Shown here piece by piece: positions 50,179 through 60,258 of a stretch of 64,000 nt of DNA. Each line of letters opens with the position of its first letter. Positions within the stretch are counted from its first letter, which is position 1. The DNA is from Carya illinoinensis (taxonomy: Eukaryota; Streptophyta; Magnoliopsida; Fagales; Juglandaceae), in the NCBI RefSeq assembly GCF_018687715.1, contig NC_056758.1:34567467-34631466 (forward strand), given 5' to 3'. The notes under the pieces were generated by a model. The model was not told the DNA's origin, did no database searches, and was given only the letters and a program-made list of their open reading frames with translations. Both the position numbers and the translations under genes were made by a program.

Positions 50179-52155
50179 ATGGATAGGTCTCAATCACTCA
50201 CATCTCCACCATTTTTTTATGGAAGCAACTATGCGTATTGGAAAGTTCGAATGAGAGCTTTCCTTAAGTCTGTGGATGAACGAGTGTGGGCTTCCGTAAC
50301 AAAGGGATGGAAAGAACCGGTTGTAGTCATTGAAGGAGTCCAAACCCCCAAGAGTGTGGAAAATTACTCTAGGGATGAAGTCAATGAGTGTAGTTGGAAT
50401 AGCAAATGCCTGAATGCAATGTTCATGGCCGTGTCCCAGGAGGAGTTCAAGAGAATCTCCATGTGTGAAAATTGCAAAGAGGCATGAGACATTCTTGAGG
50501 TTACCCATGAAGGTACCAAGGCTGTAAAGAATTCTAAACTTCAAATGCTGACCACCAACTTTGAAGAACTTAGGATGAAGGATGATGAAACTTTTGATGG
50601 CTTCTATAGCAAACTTAATGATATTGTCAATTCTCGTTTTAATTTAGGGGATAGAATTCCTGAGGACATAATTGTGAGAAAAGTCCTTAGATCTCTTCCT
50701 GAGAGGTTTCGTCCCAAAGTCACTGCAATAGAAGAAAGCAAAGACTTGGACGACATGAGAATTGAAGAGTTGGTGGGTTCCTTACAAACCTATGAACATA
50801 CTCTTCCTATGGATAAGAAAAACAAGTCCATAGCCCTCAATGCTATTAGAGAGGAGTCTGGGGAATCTTCTGACGAACTTGCCATGAGTGACAAGGAGAT
50901 AGCATTTTATGCAAAAAAATTCAGGAAGATGTTTGCCCAGAAAAACCCAAGACAGGAGAAGAGAAGGTTCAAGGGTTTCAATGGAGGTTCTAGTTCAGAA
51001 AACTGAGAAGGGAGGTATAAGCGAGAAACTAGAGCTGTCAATGATAATATTCAGTGCCATGAATGTCATGGTTTTGGTCACATTCGACTTGAGTGTGCGA
51101 ATTACAAAAAGGCCAAAGAGAAAGCTAATGCTGCTTCCTTGACTGATAGTGAGTCTGAGTCAGGTGACTCACAAGAGAGTTCTCCCAGGAAGAAAAATCT
51201 TAACTATATGGCTTTCACTTCCTCTGTTGTAGGGAAAAGTCATAGCAGTGAATCTGTGGTTGAAATTGAGAGTGTTTCTGAAAATGAATCCGGGGATGAA
51301 GATGATTTGCAGGAAATCTATGAAAAGTTGTATAAGGAATGTGTGAAATTGAGAAAACTTAATAAAGCACATATTGAGGAAATAGATTTATGCAAAAGAG
51401 AAAATGAAGGACTTCAAGGCAAACTAAGAGAAGCCATTGGTCTAACAGATGAGTTACAAAAGAGGAATGTGACTTTGGAGGATAAAGTGACAACTCATGA
51501 AAATGAGCTAACTTTGTTAAATATTAAGTTGCAGAAATTCTCCATTGGGACAAACCAGCTTGACAAACTCCTAAGTTTAGGAAAGTCCTCTAGTGATAAG
51601 AGTGGTTTAGGCTATTTTAAAGAGAATCCTGATGCTCCTTCAAGCTCAAAAGCCTTTTGTAAAAATGTGAGAACCACAGTGTTTGTTCCTGAAATGACTG
51701 AGAAAAGGAAGGCTCATCCATCTGAAAAGGGTAAGAAGCCTATGCAAGCGCAAAAGTCTGTTCCTCCTCCCAAAAGACAAGGCGCTCGCAACATGAGCCC
51801 CATATGTCATCACTGTGGGAAGTTAGGCCATATTAGACCAAACTGTTTTAAATTAATGAGTCATTTTGTGCATGCTCCTGCATTCGTTAACAGTAGAACT
51901 GCTTATCCTTCTGGAAGGTGTAAGAATTACATGAATGACCCTAAGAATGTCTCAACTTTCTTGAGACAAATGGTTCACAAAGCAAGCCCCTTGTGTCATC
52001 ATTGTGGTAAGATTGGTCACATCCGACCAAACTGTTTTGAGCTTAGGAGGCATACCAAGAGAATTGAAAAGCCCTTCTCAGGAAAATGGATACCAAGGTG
52101 GATCATCCAAAAGGGAAAGACGCAAGCCACACATGGCTTTGGTGCGGTAGACTGA
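50179..52155 (+). pseudogene. copia gag protein with three CCHC zinc knuckles, two nonsense codons
   Basis: One frame of 658 codons (stop TGA 52153-52155) is broken only by TGA at 50485-50487 (within CKEA-DILEVTHEG) and TGA at 51004-51006 (after GGSSSEN). The start SPPFFYGSNYAYWKVRMRAF and the segment ending QTYEHTLPMDKKNKSIALNA are the UBN2-type gag domain. Zinc knuckles of C-X2-C-X4-H-X4-C lie at about residues 293 (CHECHGFGHIRLEC), 543 (CHHCGKLGHIRPNC) and 606 (CHHCGKIGHIRPNC). A coiled-coil-like acidic stretch (residues 380-460) lies between the first two. Gag forms the particle and packages RNA. Both breaks fit G-to-A change of a Trp codon. There is no continuation into protease or polymerase. 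Confidence 0.88.
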
Positions 52156-53090
52156 CAGGTATGCATTACATACATAACATGCATTACATGTTGTTCATAC
52201 ACTTTCATTTTTTTTGTTGTTGTTGATGTTTGGGTTGTATTTGTTAGCTGTTTAGTTTCATTGTCATTGATTGCTGCCCCTACATGCACTCCATGATTGC
52301 GCTATATAATAGTGGAGTTGTTAATTCTAAAATCTAGGTGCATGTATCTTTTGAGATTTGTATCATATACCTATGTTTTACAAAGGTTTGGAACATGAGT
52401 ATCTCATGTAATCTGTGACTGGCATCACACACTTCACTCCAAATTCGGTCAATTGACATTTCACCACTTGTGAGTTTATTGGGGAGGCAATCAAAAGTGG
52501 TAGGAAGCTCTATCTTCATACAGAATTGACCACGGGCTAGATGACCTCATCATGGTTCGTTTGTGAAAAAAAAATATGTATCTCAAAAAGAAAAGAAAAA
52601 GTGAAGTTGTAATAATAAAAAAAAGGGTGAAAAACAGAATAAGTTTTCTGTTTTCTTGAACATACTGAAACAAGTATTTAAACAGAAAGATTCAGGTTCT
52701 AGCAGCATTGGGTTTGACTTTCTGTATCTTGAATGAGCTTCCCAAGCACTTATGGTTTCATGTTCAGCCCAACCCCGCTCACGCCTTACGGTTGAAATTT
52801 CTTGATTGAGCAAGGACCGCTTTAAACACGCACGTTTATATTACTTGTGATACTTTGTTTTTAACTGCGTGTTTTATGGGAATATGATGCTCCTCTATAT
52901 TTGATATGTACTCTTGGTGTGAAAATTGACATTCCCAGTATTTGTCCAAGTCATGTGAGTGTTGTGTGCTTCAAAACTGGGCAAAATGTGTTTTTCTGGT
53001 GGTCTCGCTCGACCCTCGCTCGACTCCGCTCGAGCAAAAACCGCTCGATAGCCGCTCGAGGGTTTTAAGTTCGCTCGAGCGAACGCCTGT
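52156..53090. other. non-coding stretch where pol would be expected
   Basis: AT-rich, no reverse transcriptase or integrase motifs on either strand. A good splice-donor-like sequence (ACAG-GTATGC) sits just after the gag stop (about 52160). The last 100 bp carries the CGCTCGAG motif cluster. Confidence 0.6.
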
Positions 53091-53128
53091 TATAAAAGTC
53101 GAGCGCCGCTCGAGCCGCTCGAGCAGAC
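52995..53128. repeat. internal CGCTCGAG motif cluster
   Basis: Several copies of CGCTCGA and CGCTCGAG within about 130 bp, including TTCGCTCGAGCGAAC at about 53070. The motif is the core of the LTR 51-bp array, here less regular and placed on both sides of a TATA box. Confidence 0.85.
53091..53098 (+). promoter_or_regulatory. putative internal TATA box upstream of ORF2
   Basis: TATAAAAG directly follows the internal CGCTCGAG cluster. About 145 bp downstream is a splice donor whose acceptor lies 8 bp before the ORF2 start codon. The order copies the LTR promoter (motif cluster, TATA, leader). Promoter activity is inference. Confidence 0.5.
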
Positions 53129-53902
53129 TGCTCTGTTTCATGCTTTTTCCCCCTCCTGTGCGATTTTCTTCATTCTTTTCTCAAATTTCTTCGTTTAATT
53201 GAGTGTTTTCCTTCCGAAATCATCTCCAAATCAAGGTAAAGCCTTTTCTCTTGTGTATTTTCATGATTTGGTGCTTGTATTTTGGTTGTTTTCCGTGTGT
53301 TGTGCATAGGGGTTTCGGATTCGGTTTTTGAGATTTTTCTTCGATTGTTTTCCATTTCTTTTGGTTTATTGAGGCTATTGTGGAGCCATTGTTGGGATTT
53401 TGAGTGTATTTAGGAGGTTTTTGGAACTCCCATGGGCTTATGCTCGAGTTTCCCACTTGGATGCACTCCAAGTGTTCGATAAAATCCCTAAATGAAGTTT
53501 GTATTCTCTTTTTCATCATGCATTGGCATAGCATTGTGCCCATATCTATTTCATGTCTATCCTAGGTTTGGGACATCGTTTAACTAGGATTGCATTGGGT
53601 TTGAAGGTGTTTTGGTTTAGAAGTGGCATTGACTTGCATGTGGGTTGTCATTGCATATGTGTCATGCACATGGGTTGGCATTAGCATGCATGTTGGTCAT
53701 TCACATGAGTTGGCATTGGCATGCATATGGGACACTTTGAACTAGGCATTTATCATTGTTTTGAAAATGAAGAGTGGCATAGGGCATGCACCAAGTCCTA
53801 CATTGTCGGTTGGCATTGTTGTGTCAGCATGCATGCATTCATCACATCTTTGCATTGCCTTAGCCTTGTCTAATGTCTTTGACTCTGTCTACAGCCGAAA
53901 CC

Positions 53903-54990
53903 ATGTCTCGACCTGTTCGTCCTCGCCAAAACCCCCCTGCACCCGCTCAAGCTCACTTCCATAGTGCCCGGGCCCAAGAGTTGTATTCTCAGAATTTTTC
54001 GCATCGTACTCCCATAGTCGAGCGTGAAGTGGCCTTAGGTGAGTTTACCGAGACTATCATTCCCCGCATTTTTGAGTCTCGTCAGTGGCAGGCATTGACC
54101 ACTGGTCATCCCACTCCTTCTGTGGAGTTGGTTAGGGAGTTTTACTCCAATATTCATGACGTGTCTGTTGATGACTCGTTTGAAGTCAGTCTCCGGAACG
54201 TTGTTTTCCGAGTAACTCCGGGCATGATAGCGACTCTGCTAAATGCCTCTCGTGTGTCCTATCCCGAGTTTCCCTACTCACGGACATCTCTTCCCAGTCC
54301 ACAAGTCATTGCTAGTTGTCTTTGTGGTCGGCCTAGTAGTTGGGAAGGGACAACCCCTATTTCAACTGCTCATTTTACCCCTGATCACCTCATTCTCAGT
54401 AGGATTGTTCTTACGAACTTAGATCCTACTGGTCATAATAGTGATGTGGGTTTTGATCGTGCCCTTCTGCTGTATGCCTTGATCAATGGTGTCTCCATTG
54501 ATCTAGGAAGTCTTTTGTGTCGCGTTATTATTGAGGCGTATCGGTCCTCTAAAACACGGACTGGTTTGCCCTTACCGTGTTTAATAACCCGACTAGCCCT
54601 CTCCCAGTCTGTTGCTTTTCTCAGGAGCCTAGAATTTCACTTAAGGCCCCTATTGGTCGTACGACGGTCCAGCTAAGTCGTGCTCACATAACTCCACACC
54701 CTCTCCGTGTTGAGCACCCTCCCGCTCCCTCCTCTCAGCCTTCGAGCTCCCGACCATTTAGTTCTCAGCCGTCTACCTCGACCCCATCCAGCTCTCAGCC
54801 ATCTTCCTCAGCCCCCGGTTCGTCGGAGCCCAGCCTTCAGCAGGTACTTGAGTATCTAGCTCGCCTTGACGCCCGGTTCGACAGCCTTGAGGTGAAAGTT
54901 GATAACCTGCAGCAACTTATGACTCAACGCTTCAACGACATCGAGAGGCAGCTCAATGAGGATGATGAGGATGCCGATGGTGATGATTGA
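53903..54990 (+). pseudogene. ORF2: putative plant transposon protein domain with coiled-coil tail, one frameshift
   Basis: ATG at 53903 follows the acceptor CTACAG at 53894; the matching donor CAAG-GTAAAG is at 53235/53236, giving a 659-bp intron in the leader. The N-terminal 40 residues are Pro/Arg/Ala rich. Residues about 45-240 (VEREVALGEFTETIIPRIFE, VRNV-like VSLRNVVFRVTPGMIATLLN, FDRALLLYALINGVSIDLGS) resemble the domain often annotated in plants as putative plant transposon protein. A one-base frame change lies near 54620. The other frame continues EPRISLKAPIGRTTV, a Ser/Pro/Gln-rich linker and a heptad-like tail (LARLDARFDSLEVKVDNLQQ) ending in an acidic run. In SIRE-type elements an env-like or extra ORF sits at this place. 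The function is unknown. Confidence 0.65.
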
Positions 54991-55010
54991 GACCCTTGGC
55001 CTCTTGTGAC

Positions 55011-55035
55011 AAAAAGGGGGAGATATTGTTGAGGG
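55011..55035 (+). other. internal polypurine tract plus LTR-start look-alike
   Basis: AAAAAGGGGGAGAT is followed at once by TGTTGAGGG (55027-55035), the exact first nine bases of the 5' LTR. Beyond that the similarity to the LTR stops. Further GGGGGAG runs are at 55036 and 55061. Confidence 0.6.
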
Positions 55036-55407
55036 GGAGTAGTACAGTAGTATTAACTCAGGGGGAGTGTTACTAACACATTTTTTTGGGGGAACAACAG
55101 CTTTTGGTTATGTCTGTTGGATTATATCTCTTGTTAGCTACTGTTGTTTGACTAATGTTTCTTGAACTCAATCTCTGATTTGTTGCTTAATGAAATATTT
55201 CTTTTCTAAAACCTGTACTTGACATGACTGTTCATGAATTACGATTTGAGAATTGCAAATATGTTTTTGTGCATATGTGAATGGGTATGTTTAACCGTTT
55301 GCTAAGCGTGTGCAGAAATATTTCAACATGTTCAAGAATATGGATCTAGTTGGGTGTGCTAGGATTAAGTCATGTGTATAGGATAGAGGTTTTGTCACAG
55401 AAATGCC

Positions 55408-55419
55408 AAAGGGGGAGAT
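55408..55419 (+). other. polypurine tract
   Basis: AAAGGGGGAGAT immediately before the 3' LTR start (TGTTAAGGG at 55420), the usual primer for plus-strand synthesis. Confidence 0.8.
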
Positions 55420-56039
55420 TGTTAAGGGAAAAATGAGCGTATTGACATATTCTTGTGAAAACCTATGTAAAATAGTGTTGTAACAAGTGTTGCTGCGGAA
55501 AGGCTCGAAGAATGGTCAAAGAAAGTGACTTCGCTCGACCCTCGCTCGACAGAGCGCTCGAGCGAACTTGGGCAGATTGCACTGCTCGACCTTCGCTCGA
55601 CATACAGCTCGAGCGAACTCAAGCAGATTCAACCGCTCAACCCTCGCTCGACACTGAGCTCGAGCGAACCCAGGCAGAGTGTGTCACTCGACCCTCGCTC
55701 GACACTGAACTCGAGCGAACTCAGGCAGAGTCGACCGCTTGATACTCGCTCGACAGGTCGCTCGAGCGAACTTTGGCAGATTGTGGCGCTCGACCTTCGC
55801 TCGACACTTTGCTCGAGCCAATATTCTAGATCACTTACAATGTAGGGTTTTGAATAGGGGTGCTACCCGCACCATACGGTGCGGGGTAGCCCCCCCCCCC
55901 CCCCCCCCCCCCCGCCCCCGCATGGGGCGGATGGGGAAAATCCACCCCGTCCCCCGCCTCCGGTGTGCGGGGGCGGGGTACCCCGTCCCGCATGACGGGG
56001 TACGGGGTGGGGGGCCAGTCCGTCCGGCCCCCCGCACCC

Positions 56040-56152
56040 CCCTTCTGGGCCTTGGGCCCAGAGGCAATTTCTGGGCTATTTTGGGCCCAGAAGCAATTTC
56101 TGGGCCATTTTGGGCCCAGAAATCTCAACAATGGGCCATTTTGGGCCCATAA
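56040..56152. repeat. TGGGCCCA short tandem repeats in hAT H
   Basis: TTTTGGGCCCAGA-like units of about 29-33 bp recur four times, most with GCAATTTCTGGGC. They lie between the GC-rich left subterminal zone and the transposase 3' end. Confidence 0.75.
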
Positions 56153-56459
56153 AATTATAAGTAAAAAAGAAAAAAAATTTTCCGAAATTTAAAAGAAAAA
56201 AAAAAGTGTTATGTCTAAGAGTCTAATACGTAATAAACTAATAATAATAACTAAGCTATTACAAAATTGAAAGGCTAAACAATTACAAAATTACAAACAT
56301 AAAAGTGTCCAAAGGACATTGTATCAACATTACAAATTATTGAATACAAAATTTTTACAAATCATTAAAAATTGATCATTCTAAAGAGGTTTGTCAGCTG
56401 TGGCTTGTCTTTGAGTCAAGAGGTGTGACAGTTGGAGCGGCCCGGGCTTGAACACATTT

Positions 56460-58682
56460 TTATGTTGCAGAGGTGCTAGACGTCTCATGTGTTACTACAA
56501 AAATTAATATTAAAATTAATAACGATGAAATGGAAATGAATATAAAAAAATTAAAATAATAAAATAAAAAATAATTACCAGATGGTCCAAATCCAGACTG
56601 ATCACCACCCTCATCGGTCTCCTTAAAATCTAAAATATCCGGAACATGAATATCCCTTCCTATCGTCCAACTCTGTGTGCATGCCTCTACAGTTGTAGGA
56701 GACAATGAACTACGGAAAGGATCCAATATATGACCTCCGGTACTAAAGGCTGACTCTGAGGCAACGGTGCTAATAGGGATGGCCAAAATACAGCGGGCAA
56801 TCTCAGAAATGATGGGATATTTCTTTGAGGCATTCTTCCACCATCCTAATATATCGAAATGATCATCATCATCTTGGACCATATCCGCTGACAAATAGTT
56901 GTCTAACTCAGAAACGACCTCTGTAGATTGATGGACTAGTGTGGGATTCTGTACGAGGGTCTTAGTCCACGGCATTCTGCGCTTCTTTGTAGGAGGCCCG
57001 ATCACGATGTCTGTAGAAGGAGTTGGGGTCGGTGTATGTGTCTTCGATGTAGTACCACCCTTAATTGCCATAAACTCGTCATACAATTTTTTCAGGGTAT
57101 CTCGGGCCAATTCACCAATAATGTCAGTCCATACCTGATCGTGAACAAGTCCCAACCCATATAACAAGCCTGAAACTTTTAGACGGGGATCAAGAATAAC
57201 AGCCACATATAAGAAAATATTCATTCTAGTCAAATCTCCCCAATACTTGTCATATTTTAGCATCATGGAACTTGCCATCCTCCTCATCCTTTCATTGGAA
57301 CCCCTACGCATATCTTCTAATTCTTCTTTTACCCTACATATTTGTTGACAAAACCCATGGGATGTAGGGTACAAAGAACCAGATATATTCAACGTGACAT
57401 CATAAAATAATCCAAGAAAATCAATGAAAGTAGAAACTACCACCCAATCATCATCATTAGGCTTTCGTGATCCCCCGTGCTCATCAAAGTATTTGACATA
57501 TTGGATGTCTTCATCACCCAATAATTGAAAGGCTGCCTTATATTCCTGGGCCGCCTCCAACATCAAGAAGGTTGAGTTCCATCTGGTAGGAACATCAGTA
57601 CAAAGACCCTTCTTCGATGTTATGCCCGCAGCCTTTGCAGCAACTTTGAATTTCTCCAATCTTGAAGGAGAAGACCTCACCCATTTCACAGCCATTCTAA
57701 CTCGGGCAACCGAGTCATCAACATCTTTCAACCCCTCAGTCACAATTAAATTCAAAATATGTGCAGCACATCTAACATGCAAGTATTCACCACCCAAGAA
57801 TGTCTTATTTGCATCTTTAAGATAATTCTTTAGATATCCCAATGCGACATCATTAGATGACGCATTATCAACTGACACAGACAAAACCTTTTCCAACCCC
57901 CACTCCTTTATTGCGGCCTCCAATGCCTTCCCAATTGTCTCACCCTTATGATCAGTTATTTGACAAAATTTAATAATCTTTTTGTGCAGAACCCAATCAG
58001 CATCAACAAAATGCACAGTCAACGACATGTAATTCATATTTTGGATAGAAGTCCAAGTATCGGTAGTGAGGCAAACTACCAAACCCGCGAGTTGGCCCCT
58101 CAAAACATCTTTATCACGAAGGTACATCTTCTTAATATCCTTTGCCACGGTGTGACGAGAAGGAAGTACAAATCTGGGTTCCAACTCTTGGACAAATTCT
58201 TGGAACCCTTTACCCTCCACAAACTGAAAAGGCAGCTCGTCCATGATAATCATACGAGCTAACTTCCTTCTACACTCATCGGGGTTATACTTCGTATACC
58301 CCTTCAATGTTGGCCCCCCGGCCCCACTACTCCCATCAGCCATTTTAATATCTAGTCTAGATTGGCCTTTCTCTACTAAGGATTTTAATATTGGACTCTT
58401 CTTGCATTGTTCGTCTAGATGGACCTTCAGCTGGGATGTACCATGTTTCCTATAGTGACATCCATACATTTTCCCACAGTGATTACATTTAGCTTGTGGG
58501 TTGTTGGGGTCCCCACCCTCTAGTTTGGTAAAGTGTTGCCAAACTATAGATACAGGTTTCTTGCCCTGTGTGGGCTTCGGAGCAGGGCAAGGTGTACTCG
58601 TTATAGGGGTAGGAGTAGGGTTAGTTTCTGGGGTAGGGGTGTTGGCTGGGGAAGGCGAGCTATCACTGAAATCCGAAGACAT
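56460..58682 (-). CDS. hAT transposase (BED zinc finger, RNase H-like, hAT dimerisation domain)
   Basis: Start ATG 58680-58682 (MSSDFSDSSP), just after a T-rich acceptor (AAATCAG) that suggests a leader intron. The frame is open to TAA at 56460-56462. An 84-bp U-rich intron (56495-56578, GT-AG) near the end keeps frame, giving about 712 aa; the unspliced reading is also open. Domains: a Pro/Thr-rich head; BED finger with Cys66, Cys69, His88, Cys93 (CNHCGKMYGCHYRKHG); the core with LTTDTWTSIQNMNYMSLTVH and SVDNASSNDVALGYLKNYL; a Cys/His insertion (VRCAAHILNLIVTEGL); and the C-terminal dimerisation region (WWKNASKKYPIISEIARCIL, ISTVASESAFSTGG). All hallmarks of active Ac/Tip100-like transposases are present and no break is visible. 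It cuts and pastes the element by binding its subterminal repeats. Confidence 0.92.
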   Translation of the reverse strand: MSSDFSDSSPSPANTPTPETNPTPTPITSTPCPAPKPTQGKKPVSIVWQHFTKLEGGDPNNPQAKCNHCGKMYGCHYRKHGTSQLKVHLDEQCKKSPILKSLVEKGQSRLDIKMADGSSGAGGPTLKGYTKYNPDECRRKLARMIIMDELPFQFVEGKGFQEFVQELEPRFVLPSRHTVAKDIKKMYLRDKDVLRGQLAGLVVCLTTDTWTSIQNMNYMSLTVHFVDADWVLHKKIIKFCQITDHKGETIGKALEAAIKEWGLEKVLSVSVDNASSNDVALGYLKNYLKDANKTFLGGEYLHVRCAAHILNLIVTEGLKDVDDSVARVRMAVKWVRSSPSRLEKFKVAAKAAGITSKKGLCTDVPTRWNSTFLMLEAAQEYKAAFQLLGDEDIQYVKYFDEHGGSRKPNDDDWVVVSTFIDFLGLFYDVTLNISGSLYPTSHGFCQQICRVKEELEDMRRGSNERMRRMASSMMLKYDKYWGDLTRMNIFLYVAVILDPRLKVSGLLYGLGLVHDQVWTDIIGELARDTLKKLYDEFMAIKGGTTSKTHTPTPTPSTDIVIGPPTKKRRMPWTKTLVQNPTLVHQSTEVVSELDNYLSADMVQDDDDHFDILGWWKNASKKYPIISEIARCILAIPISTVASESAFSTGGHILDPFRSSLSPTTVEACTQSWTIGRDIHVPDILDFKETDEGGDQSGFGPSGNYFLFYYFNFFIFISISSLLILILIFVVTHETSSTSAT

Positions 58683-58889
58683 TCCTGATTTTCCAACAAA
58701 AAAAAAAAAAAAAAAATTCAAAGTACAATCCAACACAATCAGCAAAAACTACATTCATAACTATTATTGATGTATTAAGTACATTTTATATATAATGATG
58801 ATAATATGAATGGCTACACTATAATAAGTTTTTACACCTCATATAAGCAATTCCAAATAATTTGATTAGGAAGAGTCGAAGAGAGATGC

Positions 58890-58990
58890 TTCATATTTTT
58901 AATAGGCATTATTTTAATAGGCCACTTTAATAGGCATTATTTTAATAGGCCACTTTAAAATAGGCATTATTTTAATAGGCCACTTTAAAA
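58890..58990. repeat. short tandem repeat in hAT H, promoter side
   Basis: TAATAGGCATTATTTTAATA and TAATAGGCCACTTTAA alternate about three times. Confidence 0.7.
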
Positions 58991-59634
58991 TACATTTTTT
59001 AATAGACATTATATTCTTCTCTCTTTTCTCTTTTTGATTTTATATAATTTTCAAATTGATTTTTTTTGAAACAATTTTAATTATCTAATAGTTATAATTA
59101 TTTAAAACTTTTAAATAAAACAAAAAGTGCTTGATAATATGCTTGATAATATGCTTCATAGTTTTGTTCTCTCATTTTTACTTTTCATATATTTAATTTT
59201 ATAAAATTCATTTCTTAATAGTTACTGACATTAATATTAGTATATTGGTATATTTTTTAATTTTTTAAAATCTTGAAAGATGTTTAAAAAATATGAAAAT
59301 GAGATATATGTTAAAAAAAATAGTTTATTTACCACATGACAAAAGAAATAATAATTTATGACAGAAAAATATATATTTTTCCGAAATTTACTATCTTACT
59401 AAAAAAACTATCTTATTAAATTTTCACTTTAATAAGAAAATTTATTTTAAATATTATAATATTTTCATCTCTTAATTTTTGTCCAATCATTTATCTCTAT
59501 TCCAACGTCTAAAAAATATAAAAATAAAAGCAACATTCATAACAAGTAACAACTCAAAAAATGCAACTCTGATAAAAATACATTTAAAACTTTTCAATTA
59601 GAATATATAAACTTCGTGACATTTTTTTTAATGA

Positions 59635-59775
59635 AAATTTAATTTTGATTTAGGGGTTGAAACCCCTAAATCAAAATTAGGGTTTCGGATTGGAACCCCA
59701 ATCCGAAACCCTAACCCCTAAATTGATTTAGGGGTTTCAATCATGAAACCCCCAAATCAATTTAGGGGTCCGAAT
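59635..59775. repeat. inverted-repeat cluster in hAT H
   Basis: GGGGTTGAAACCCC, ATTTAGGGGTT/AACCCCTAAAT and TTTCGGATTGG/CCAATCCGAAA units alternate, so the stretch can fold back on itself at several scales. Upstream of the transposase; no coding role. Confidence 0.65.
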
Positions 59776-60211
59776 CACAATGAAATTAACAAAAAAAAAA
59801 AAAAAAAACAATCCATTCAATCGGGAATCCAAACAATCACACAATCCGAAGACATCCACAGCACACAATCCAAACAATCCCATCCTCCATCTCCGATTCA
59901 ACCCCATCCTACCTCCAATCTCCGATCAAAACTAAATAAAAAATAAAAAATAATAACCAAACGGAGAAAATCAAAAGGGGAGGAGAAATGTTACTGTGCG
60001 GCGTGCGGCGTGCGTCCGGCCTCGTGCGTCGTGCGAGAGAGAGGGATGATGGAATACGTGCGGTGGCCGGACTGGTTGCCGGTGGGAGGAGGGAACACCG
60101 AATGGATTAGGCCGAAGGGGGTGAAGCCGTGTAGGGACTTGGGAGGGGAGGGGAGGGGAGGGGAGGGGAATCAGGGGATCGGGGGGGGTTGGGTTATGGG
60201 TTAGGGTATTT

Positions 60212-60258
60212 AGAGAAACGGCGCCGTTTTGTCCACTACAAAACGGCGCCGTTTCTCT
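60212..60258. repeat. perfect 21-bp inverted repeat with 5-bp loop in hAT H
   Basis: Left arm 60212-60232 (core AAACGGCGCCGTTTTGT), loop CCACT, right arm 60238-60258, no mismatch. Each arm also contains the palindrome AACGGCGCCGTT. It lies next to the GC-rich right subterminal zone. Confidence 0.9.

Noticed and set aside
52942..53202. 86-codon frame across the internal CGCTCGAG cluster.
   Set aside because: It covers the presumed promoter and leader of ORF2 and has no domain.
55831..56152. Pro/Gly/Arg-rich frames on both strands.
   Set aside because: GC-rich subterminal zone of hAT H; open in several frames by composition. The same applies to 60189-60531.
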